A DNA stretch of 6,814 nucleotides from JBHWPB01 sp043424675 (GTDB taxonomy: Bacteria; Bacillota; Bacilli; Lactobacillales; Carnobacteriaceae_A): NCBI GenBank assembly GCA_043424675.1, contig JBHWPB010000108.1, positions 1 through 6,814 on the forward strand, given 5' to 3'. This document shows, piece by piece, positions 1 through 5,464 of this stretch (position 1 is the stretch's first letter; each line of letters begins with the position of its first letter). The translations under genes and the position numbers were made by a program. Below the pieces are notes generated by a model. That model was given only the letters and a program-made list of their open reading frames with translations. It had not been told where the DNA came from and ran no database searches.

Positions 1-6
1 GTTGTG

Positions 7-12
7 TATAAT
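7..12 (+). promoter_or_regulatory. Possible SigmaA -10 element upstream of the L25 gene
   Basis: The hexamer TATAAT is a perfect match to the housekeeping -10 consensus. A matching -35 would lie left of the window edge, so only half of the promoter can be judged. Transcription would begin around 18-20, inside the inverted repeat at 11-38, leaving a leader of roughly 80 bases before L25. In an AT-rich genome the hexamer can occur by chance. Confidence 0.4.
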
Positions 13-38
13 GTGGAGCGTAACTGTTTACTCCACAT
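11..38. repeat. Perfect 8-bp inverted repeat overlapping the possible -10
   Basis: ATGTGGAG (11-18) and CTCCACAT (31-38) are exact reverse complements separated by 12 bases. The left arm overlaps the TATAAT at 7-12 and the whole dyad covers the expected transcription start. It could be a DNA operator or an RNA hairpin at the 5' end of the L25 leader. No T-run follows on either strand, so it does not look like an intrinsic terminator. No binding protein can be named from the sequence. Confidence 0.55.
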
Positions 39-57
39 AAAGTAGTAAATAATTAAC

Positions 58-74
58 CATTTATTTAATAAATG
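58..74. repeat. 17-bp AT-rich palindrome in the L25 leader
   Basis: CATTTATT (58-65) and AATAAATG (67-74) are exact reverse complements around a single central T. It lies 13 bases upstream of the L25 ribosome binding site. As DNA it is a compact operator-like palindrome. As RNA it could form only a weak A-U hairpin (58-63 with 69-74). Its role is unknown, and low-complexity AT sequence makes chance palindromes more likely. Confidence 0.45.
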
Positions 75-87
75 AAATATTGTAATG

Positions 88-94
88 AAAGGTG
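88..94 (+). promoter_or_regulatory. Ribosome binding site that fixes the L25 start at ATG 101
   Basis: AAAGGTG pairs with the 16S rRNA 3' end and sits 6 bases before the ATG at 101. An in-frame GTG at 92 lies inside this site and has no site of its own at proper spacing, so the longer start is rejected. Confidence 0.8.
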
Positions 95-100
95 ACAAGT

Positions 101-745
101 ATGAAAATTCAAGCACAACAAAGAGAAGAAACTGGAACAAGTGCTTCAAAGCGAGCGCGCCGCGAAGGATTGATTCCAGCAGCAATCTACGGAAGTTCTG
201 TAGATACAATATCAGTTTTAATTGATCGCAAAGATTTCGAGGATACAGTCCGTGAGATTGGGTTAAACGGTATTTTTGAAATTGAAGTAGAAGGTGACGA
301 GACTTACCAAGTATTCGTTAAAGATCAAACCAATGCAGCTCTAGAAGACCTTATCTACCACGTAGACCTCCAAGCGTTCTTAGCTGGAGAAACTGTGGTT
401 ATGGAAATTCCTATCTACTTAGACGGATATGAAGAACTAGAAGAAGCAATTGCTAACCAATCCATTACTGAACTTGAGATTGAAGTCGCTCCGAGCGAAG
501 CACCATCAGAAATCACGGTTGACATTTCTGGATTAGAAATCGGAGACTCTATCTCGGTAGGTGATTTAGAAATCGAAGGCAATCCTGAAATTCTAACAGA
601 CTTAGATTCTACTGTTGTTTCAATCAGCCCGCCTGAAGAAGAAATTGAGGAAGATGAAGACTTAGCTCCAGATTCAGACGAAATGGTTGAACCTGAAGTT
701 ATTGGTGCTTCTGATGATGAGGACGAAGAGGAAGAAGAAGAGTAA
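101..745 (+). CDS. rplY: 50S ribosomal protein L25, CTC/TL5 type with C-terminal domain
   Basis: This is a component of the large ribosomal subunit that binds 5S rRNA; in Bacillus subtilis the homologue is the general stress protein Ctc. The 214-residue product has the L25 N-terminal beta-barrel (about 1-92), with the family pattern TG(x)4KRxRREGxIPAxIYG at 11-31 and HVDL at 87-90. The TL5/CTC C-terminal domain follows (about 95-176; ITVDISGLEIGDSISVGDL at 138-156), then a very acidic tail (179-214) in which 23 of 36 residues are Asp or Glu and the last ten are all acidic. Length is close to Bacillales Ctc proteins (just over 200 residues). ATG 101 is chosen over GTG 92 because of the ribosome binding site. 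The gene stands alone between its leader and a strong terminator. No SigmaB-type promoter is visible in the leader, although B. subtilis ctc is a classic SigmaB gene. The family assignment is secure. Confidence 0.95.
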   Translation: MKIQAQQREETGTSASKRARREGLIPAAIYGSSVDTISVLIDRKDFEDTVREIGLNGIFEIEVEGDETYQVFVKDQTNAALEDLIYHVDLQAFLAGETVVMEIPIYLDGYEELEEAIANQSITELEIEVAPSEAPSEITVDISGLEIGDSISVGDLEIEGNPEILTDLDSTVVSISPPEEEIEEDEDLAPDSDEMVEPEVIGASDDEDEEEEEE

Positions 746-756
746 TTTCTTGTCTT

Positions 757-797
757 TAGAAAAACTTCTAGCGCCAGTAGGTGCTGGAAGTTTTTTT
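757..797 (+). terminator. Intrinsic terminator after L25
   Basis: A 14-bp stem pairs 762-775 with 780-793 around the tetraloop AGTA, with only two G-T wobbles. A T-run (791-797) follows, and an A-rich run before the stem can pair with it and lengthen the helix. It lies 12 bases after the L25 stop and only 11 bases before the trmK ribosome binding site. Confidence 0.92.
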
Positions 798-818
798 ATT
801 ATATACTAGGAGTTCAAA

Positions 819-1517
819 ATGACCATAAAATTATCCAAGCGATTGAAACAAATAGCAAACTTCGTTGAGACAGATGCCCGTCTGGCAGATATTGGTTCGG
901 ACCATGGCTACATACCTCTATGGCTGGTAAAAAAAGAAATTATACCTTTTGCTATAGCGGGTGAAGTAGTTCCCGGCCCTTATCAAAGACTAACTGATGC
1001 GGTCCGCTCCCATAACCTTCAAGAACATATTGAGACGAGATACGGCAGTGGTTTAGATGTGATCGAGGAAGAAGACCAGATCGATACTGTCATCATAGCG
1101 GGCATGGGAGGCCTCTTAATTATTGATATTCTGCAAGAAGGGAAGCAGAACAATAAACTAAAAAATATAGATCATCTGATCCTCCAGCCGAATAAAGATG
1201 AACCTGAGCTGAGACGCTGGCTGATTGATCATGGCTTTTCTATCGAAGACGAAGCGCTTGTGGAAGATAAATCTAAAATTTATGAGATTATTTCAGCAAA
1301 GCCTGGTAAACAAGAAAATAAACTTGAAATGTCAGAAGAGAATTTTAAGTTTGGTTTATTTTTAAAGGAAAAATATCCTGAATTATTTCATAAAAAGTGG
1401 CAGGCAGAATACGATAAGAGAAGAACGATTAAAGATAATATTTTGAAACATTCAACAGATTATGATACTAATCAATTAGAAAAAGAATTGGAACAAATTA
1501 GGGAGGCGCTAACATGA
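819..1517 (+). CDS. trmK: tRNA (adenine(22)-N(1))-methyltransferase TrmK (YqfN family)
   Basis: TrmK transfers a methyl group from S-adenosylmethionine to N1 of A22 in the D-loop region of bacterial tRNAs such as tRNA-Ser. The 232-residue length is typical. The N-terminal Rossmann-type methyltransferase domain (about 1-160) shows the SAM-binding motif ADIGSDHGYIP (23-33), the AGMGG motif (94-98), and LQPN (122-125) at the position of the catalytic-site loop. The remainder (about 170-232) is lysine- and glutamate-rich and helical, matching the coiled-coil C-terminal domain of the family. The start is set by AGGAG at 808-812, six bases before the ATG. The stop overlaps the next start (ATGA at 1514-1517), so the two genes are translationally coupled, as in the trmK-yqfO pair of other Bacillales. 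In B. subtilis this pair lies downstream of sigA; here it follows L25. No clear promoter separates it from the L25 terminator. Confidence 0.93.
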   Translation: MTIKLSKRLKQIANFVETDARLADIGSDHGYIPLWLVKKEIIPFAIAGEVVPGPYQRLTDAVRSHNLQEHIETRYGSGLDVIEEEDQIDTVIIAGMGGLLIIDILQEGKQNNKLKNIDHLILQPNKDEPELRRWLIDHGFSIEDEALVEDKSKIYEIISAKPGKQENKLEMSEENFKFGLFLKEKYPELFHKKWQAEYDKRRTIKDNILKHSTDYDTNQLEKELEQIREALT

Positions 1518-2635
1518 ATAACGTTACTGGATTTGAATTTATTAAAAAATTTGAAGAATTTGCACCTCAAACATTAGCAGCTGAAGGAGACCCAGTCGGT
1601 TTACATATTGGAGATTTAAACCGACCTATAGAACGTCTGATGATTACTTTAGATGTTCGTCCTGAAGTTGTCGAAGAAGCGATCGAAAAAGACATTGATT
1701 TCATTCTGTCTCACCACCCGCCTATCTTTAAAGCGATTGATCGTCTCGATCTGTCAGACCCCCAGACTAAAATGTATGCTGAGCTTCTAGAACATGATAT
1801 CACCGTTTACGCCGCTCACACTAACTTAGATTTAGCTTCTGGCGGAATGAATGACTGGCTAGCTGAAGCTTTAGGGCTTGAAGAGGTCGAAGTCATGAAG
1901 CCGATTTCTTCAGAAAATCTGTTAGATCTGTCATTATACGTTCCTTTAGAAAAAGAAGCGAAAATGCGCCAGAAGCTCTATGAAGCTGGCGTGGGTGAAA
2001 GTGAGCTCTATTCTCATGTCTCTTACACAAGCCACGGGATGGCACGCTTCACGCCGAGAGAAAGAACCTTTACTAAAAAACAAGAGATCGATCGTCACGA
2101 AGAGGTTCAGATGGCTAAGATAGAAATGACTCTCCCGATTCATCTTAAAGAAGCAGTATTAGAGCTGATTAAGGAAAGTTTTCCTTATGAAAGACCTGTC
2201 TATCGCCTCACTAAAGACGAGAAGCAGGGGAAAGTATATGGGTACGGAAGAGTAGGCAACCTGCCAGAACCGATGACCTTCGAAGACTTTTTATCTTTAA
2301 CCAAAGAAAAATTTGGTGTCGAGGGAGTAAGATATGTAGGGAACGACATAGAGAAAGAAGTTTCACGCATTGCTGTTATGGGCGGCGACGGTGGAAAGTA
2401 TTATGCGGATGCAAAAGCCAAAGGAGCAGACGTCTTCGTAACAGGAGACATCTACTATCACACAGCACATGATATGCAAGCCGCGGACCTTTTTGCAGTG
2501 GATCCAGGCCACCACATTGAGAGTTTGTTTAAGGAACCGATGGCAGAATATATTGATGAGTGGAAAGAGACCGAAGATTGGCGATTTGATGTATTGACCT
2601 CTGACGTGAATACGGATCCCTTCCATTTCAACTAA
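1514..2635 (+). CDS. yqfO: Nif3-like (DUF34) dinuclear metal-centre protein, YqfO type
   Basis: This is a member of the Nif3/DUF34 family, toroidal hexamers with a two-metal site. Databases often call them GTP cyclohydrolase 1 type 2 from work on one homologue; the cellular role in Bacillales is not settled. At 373 residues it is the long Gram-positive form: two Nif3 halves with an inserted PII/CutA1-like domain (about 130-240). Family landmarks are EGDPVGLHIGD (24-34), HHPP with H67 and H68, AHTNLD with H102 and D106, MGGDGG (289-294), and GHHIE with H333 and E336. By family analogy H68, D106, H333 and E336 are metal-ligand candidates. The ATG overlaps the trmK TGA by four bases and has GGGAGG at 1501-1506, seven bases upstream. 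It is conserved next to trmK in many Firmicutes, but no shared reaction is known. All key residues are present and nothing suggests decay. Confidence 0.92.
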   Translation: MNNVTGFEFIKKFEEFAPQTLAAEGDPVGLHIGDLNRPIERLMITLDVRPEVVEEAIEKDIDFILSHHPPIFKAIDRLDLSDPQTKMYAELLEHDITVYAAHTNLDLASGGMNDWLAEALGLEEVEVMKPISSENLLDLSLYVPLEKEAKMRQKLYEAGVGESELYSHVSYTSHGMARFTPRERTFTKKQEIDRHEEVQMAKIEMTLPIHLKEAVLELIKESFPYERPVYRLTKDEKQGKVYGYGRVGNLPEPMTFEDFLSLTKEKFGVEGVRYVGNDIEKEVSRIAVMGGDGGKYYADAKAKGADVFVTGDIYYHTAHDMQAADLFAVDPGHHIESLFKEPMAEYIDEWKETEDWRFDVLTSDVNTDPFHFN

Positions 2636-2653
2636 TCGAAAAGGATTGATAGA

Positions 2654-3880
2654 ATGTACAGCAATTTATTAGACCGATTTATCAGATATGCAAAAAAGGA
2701 TACACGCTCAGATGAAACAAGTAAAACGATACCCACTACACAATCGCAAAAAGATTTTGCCTTCGACTTGATGAAGGAACTGGAAGAGATCGGCTTAGAC
2801 GAAGTGGAGTATAACGAGGATAACGGCTATGTGACCGCAACTCTTCCTGCTAATATTGAAGAAGAAGTCCCAACTATCGGCTTTATCTCCCATATGGATA
2901 CAGCAGATTTTAATTCTGAAAATATTCGTCCTCAAATCCATGAAAATTACGATGGAGGTACGATTGTTCTAGACAAAGATCAAGATATTAAACTTTCTCC
3001 AGATGAATTTCCCAACTTGAAAAATTATGGGGGAGAAACACTCATTACAACAGATGGAACGACTTTATTAGGAGCAGATGATAAAGCAGGAATTGCCGAG
3101 ATTATGACAGCAGCTGAGTACCTCATCGATCACCCTGAAATTAAGCATGGTAAAGTTCGAGTAGGGTTTGGACCAGATGAAGAGATTGGCCGAGGAGCAC
3201 AGCGTTTTGATGTAGAACACTTCGACGCTGACTTTGCTTATACTGTTGACGGCGGTCCTGTGGGTGAATTAGAGTATGAGAGCTTTAATGCTGCATCAGC
3301 AGACCTTCATATTGAAGGTAAGAATATCCATCCCGGAACCGCAAAAAATAAAATGGTCAATGCCTTGAATCTTGCCCACCAATTTCATGCGGAACTTCCT
3401 CACGATGAAAGACCTGAGCATACAGAAGGAAGAGAAGGTTTTTACCATCTCTTAAACGTTGCCGGAAACGAAGAGGAAGCGAAGATGTCCTATATTATCC
3501 GGGACCATGATCGTGAAAAATTCGAAAAACGTAAAGAAAAGATGCAAGGTATTGCTGATAAAATCAATCGTGCTTATAATAAAGAGAGAATTAAAGTCGA
3601 CTTAAACGATCAATATTATAATATGGCAGAGATCATAGAAAAAGATATGACTTCTGTTGATTTAGCGAAAGAAGCTATGAACCGATTAGACATTGAGCCT
3701 GTTGTCACTCCTATCCGTGGAGGTACGGATGGATCAATTATATCCTTTATGGGACTCCCTACGCCTAACTTGTTTGCCGGGGGAGAAAATTTTCACGGCA
3801 GATATGAATTTGTTTCTCTTCAGAGCATGGCAAAAGCAACGGATGTTATTATTGAAATCATAAAATTAAACGCAGAATAA
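2654..3880 (+). CDS. pepT: Peptidase T (cytosolic tripeptidase, M20B zinc metallopeptidase)
   Basis: PepT removes the N-terminal residue from tripeptides in the cytoplasm, recycling peptide-derived amino acids. The 408-residue length is standard. All expected active-site residues of the Salmonella enzyme align by motif: H80 and catalytic D82 in SHMDT (79-83), bridging D142 in GADDKAG (140-146), catalytic E176 and metal ligand E177 in DEEIGRGA (175-182), D199 in TVDGG (197-201), and H381 in GGENFHGRYEF (376-386). The substrate-binding loop RGGTDGS is at 355-361. The dimerisation (lid) domain occupies about residues 208-320. There is no signal peptide. AAAAGGA at 2639-2645 is an adequate ribosome binding site eight bases before the ATG. 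The gene starts 18 bases after yqfO and ends 20 bases before gshA, so co-transcription is likely. Confidence 0.96.
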   Translation: MYSNLLDRFIRYAKKDTRSDETSKTIPTTQSQKDFAFDLMKELEEIGLDEVEYNEDNGYVTATLPANIEEEVPTIGFISHMDTADFNSENIRPQIHENYDGGTIVLDKDQDIKLSPDEFPNLKNYGGETLITTDGTTLLGADDKAGIAEIMTAAEYLIDHPEIKHGKVRVGFGPDEEIGRGAQRFDVEHFDADFAYTVDGGPVGELEYESFNAASADLHIEGKNIHPGTAKNKMVNALNLAHQFHAELPHDERPEHTEGREGFYHLLNVAGNEEEAKMSYIIRDHDREKFEKRKEKMQGIADKINRAYNKERIKVDLNDQYYNMAEIIEKDMTSVDLAKEAMNRLDIEPVVTPIRGGTDGSIISFMGLPTPNLFAGGENFHGRYEFVSLQSMAKATDVIIEIIKLNAE

Positions 3881-3889
3881 AAGACAAGC

Positions 3890-3894
3890 GGAGG
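3890..3894 (+). promoter_or_regulatory. Ribosome binding site that fixes the gshA start at ATG 3901
   Basis: GGAGG lies six bases before the ATG at 3901. An in-frame GTG at 3895 directly abuts the GGAGG and has no room for initiation, so the two-residue-longer start is rejected. Confidence 0.8.
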
Positions 3895-3900
3895 GTGAAA

Positions 3901-5295
3901 ATGAAACTATTAGACCTGTTAAATGAGCACGATATTTTATTAAAAGACATGACTGAAAGTATGTATGGTATCGAAAAAGAGTGTTTGCGCATCAATGAAG
4001 AAGGAGACACCCTGGCTCTGACCGATCACCCAGAAATTTTAGGCGACAGAAGTTTTCATCCTTACATTCAGACAGATTACAGCGAATCACAGCCTGAGCT
4101 TATTACGCCTGCTTTTGATTCCATAGAAAAGGCTTTAACTTTCTTAAAAGCTGTTAATGATGTTTTGTATCGCTCTTTACCTGAAAATGAGTATTTGTGG
4201 CCCTATAGTATTCCGGCTCATCTTCCACCTAATGAAGATATTCCTATCACTAAAGGAATGGATAAAGAAACGGAAGCATACCGCGAGCAAACGGGAGAAA
4301 AGTATGGCAGGGCCCGTCAGCTTATGAGCGGAATCCATCTCAACTTTTCTTTATCTGATGATTTTATAGATCATCTCTTCGAAATTCAAGATCACTTTGA
4401 AACGAAAAAGATGATGAAAAATCATTTATACCTTAAAATCTCCCGTCATTTTTTGAGTTATCAATGGATTTTAACTTACCTTTTCGGAGCAACTCCGGTG
4501 GCTCAAGATTCATACTTTGCTTCAGTCAAACTTAAACAAGGTGAGCAGCCAGAAGATCCGATGAGAAGTATTAGAAACAGCGATTATGGTTTTTTTAATG
4601 ATACGGATGTCAATGTCCGATACGATGAAGTAGAAAATTATATCTATGATATAAAACAATCGGTTATAGAAAAAAGACTGTCAGCTGAAAGAGAGTTTTA
4701 TAGTAATGTACGCTTAAAGGGATTCGGTAAGCAGTTGGAGTATCTTGTAACCAATGGAATTAAGTATCTAGAGTTCCGTTCTTTAGATCTCAATCCTTTC
4801 TCTCCTGTCGGTATAACACAAGAAGAGTCCATATTCTTAGACGCATTTTTACATTACTTATTGCTCAAAGAAGGTGAAAGCACCTTGGAAGAAGCGAGCA
4901 TGGGAATAATAAAAAGTAAAAAAACAGCGATGGAGCATCCTCATGAAAGCAGTCAGTTTTTTGATGAAGCTACAGAATTACTTGAAGATATGAAAAGTGT
5001 CTACGAGAAGCTTGGTAAAACTGAGTTTATTCCTCCTGTCGAGCGAGCGATCGAACAATTTAACGATCCGCGACAAACTGTTTCAGGTCGTATGTTAGAG
5101 TTAATAGGAGAAGAGATGGATTACATCACCTTAAATCGAAAACTCGCGATGGAATATAAAAAAGAAGCGATAGAAGAGCCTTTTGAGCTCGATAGTATCG
5201 GTGCTTTTTCAAAAGAAGAAAAAGAAACAATATTCAACATGATTCAACAAGGCGAAAGTTTCGACAAACTGGAAACTTATTTGTATAAGAACTGA
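3901..5295 (+). CDS. gshA: Glutamate-cysteine ligase, stand-alone (GshA, or GshF N-terminal-domain type)
   Basis: The enzyme joins the gamma-carboxyl of glutamate to cysteine using ATP, giving gamma-glutamylcysteine, the first step of glutathione synthesis. The 464-residue product carries the landmarks of the Escherichia coli GshA class and the N-terminal half of bifunctional GshF: YGIEKECLRI (22-31), DYSESQPELITP (59-70), SGIHLNFSL (143-151), FGATP (195-199), MRSIRNSDYGF (221-231) and YLEFRSLDLNPFSPVGI (289-305). GshF proteins of Listeria and streptococci are about 750 residues and end in an ATP-grasp glutathione synthetase domain. Here the protein stops cleanly at a TGA, is followed by a terminator, and no ATP-grasp remnant lies downstream, so it is not a frameshifted fusion. 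The product may be gamma-glutamylcysteine itself, or a gshB may lie elsewhere. It is the last gene of the operon, after pepT, which could supply cysteine and glutamate (inference). Confidence 0.9.
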   Translation: MKLLDLLNEHDILLKDMTESMYGIEKECLRINEEGDTLALTDHPEILGDRSFHPYIQTDYSESQPELITPAFDSIEKALTFLKAVNDVLYRSLPENEYLWPYSIPAHLPPNEDIPITKGMDKETEAYREQTGEKYGRARQLMSGIHLNFSLSDDFIDHLFEIQDHFETKKMMKNHLYLKISRHFLSYQWILTYLFGATPVAQDSYFASVKLKQGEQPEDPMRSIRNSDYGFFNDTDVNVRYDEVENYIYDIKQSVIEKRLSAEREFYSNVRLKGFGKQLEYLVTNGIKYLEFRSLDLNPFSPVGITQEESIFLDAFLHYLLLKEGESTLEEASMGIIKSKKTAMEHPHESSQFFDEATELLEDMKSVYEKLGKTEFIPPVERAIEQFNDPRQTVSGRMLELIGEEMDYITLNRKLAMEYKKEAIEEPFELDSIGAFSKEEKETIFNMIQQGESFDKLETYLYKN

Positions 5296-5324
5296 AAGAA
5301 GCTAACTTTTATTAATTTCATTGG

Positions 5325-5373
5325 AAATCCCATTGGCTGGATTGAAATTGCTGCCGCTGGGATTTTTGTTTTA
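5325..5373 (+). terminator. Intrinsic terminator closing the trmK-yqfO-pepT-gshA operon
   Basis: AAATCCCA (5325-5332) pairs perfectly with TGGGATTT (5358-5365). An inner GGC/GCC helix (5335-5337 with 5353-5355) is separated from it by a two-by-two internal loop, and the apical loop is 15 bases. The T-rich tract TTTTTGTTTT (5363-5372) follows. It begins 29 bases after the gshA stop codon. Confidence 0.85.
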
Positions 5374-5388
5374 TCTAAAAAAGGCATG

Positions 5389-5402
5389 CGAACATACTTT
5401 CG
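5389..5402. promoter_or_regulatory. Candidate LexA (DinR) SOS box upstream of addB
   Basis: The sequence CGAACATACTTTCG matches the Gram-positive SOS box CGAACRNRYGTTYC at 12 of 14 positions. The left half-site CGAAC is perfect and the right half reads TTTCG instead of GTTCG. The flanking G (5388) and C (5403) extend the dyad to GCGAA/TTCGC with exact 5-bp arms. It overlaps the -35 region of the addB promoter at 5399-5427, where a bound repressor would block RNA polymerase. The downstream gene is a recombinational-repair gene, which strengthens the call. The half-site mismatch suggests moderate affinity. Confidence 0.65.
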
Positions 5403-5427
5403 CTATGGGGAAGTAGTGTGATACAAT
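5399..5427 (+). promoter_or_regulatory. Extended -10 SigmaA promoter for addB
   Basis: The element TGATACAAT (5419-5427) combines an extended TG motif with a five-of-six -10 hexamer, TACAAT (5422-5427). At 17-bp spacing the -35 is TTCGCT (5399-5404), a weak three-of-six match; extended -10 promoters tolerate this. Transcription would start near 5434, giving a leader of about 30 bases. This is the only good promoter between the gshA terminator and addB. Confidence 0.65.
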
Positions 5428-5464
5428 TAAAGATGGAAAAGGATTTTTCGAGGAGGATAAAAAG

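Noticed and set aside
11..38. Inverted repeat as an intrinsic terminator of the gene upstream of L25
   Set aside because: The stem is only 8 bp with a 12-base loop and has no T-run on either side; it was kept only as a dyad of unknown role.
26..60. SigmaB promoter for L25, expected from B. subtilis ctc
   Set aside because: GTTTAC at 26-31 resembles a SigmaB -35, but no GGGTAT-like -10 occurs at 12-15 bp spacing.
92..100. GTG at 92 as the L25 start
   Set aside because: The GTG is part of the AAAGGTG ribosome binding site for the ATG at 101, and the extra residues are not part of the L25 family N-terminus.
1946..2143. Minus-strand open frame inside yqfO
   Set aside because: It is opposite a well-conserved coding region, its product resembles no family, and no ribosome binding site or context supports it.
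2363..2626. Minus-strand open frame inside the 3' end of yqfO
   Set aside because: It is the complement of the conserved Nif3 C-terminal half and has no recognisable protein features.
3895..3900. GTG at 3895 as the gshA start
   Set aside because: It directly follows GGAGG with no spacing; the ATG at 3901 has ideal spacing.
5293..5464. GshF broken by a frameshift after the ligase domain
   Set aside because: Only 169 bases separate the gshA stop from addB, and they hold a terminator, a promoter and a LexA-like box, with no ATP-grasp coding remnant in any frame I could read.
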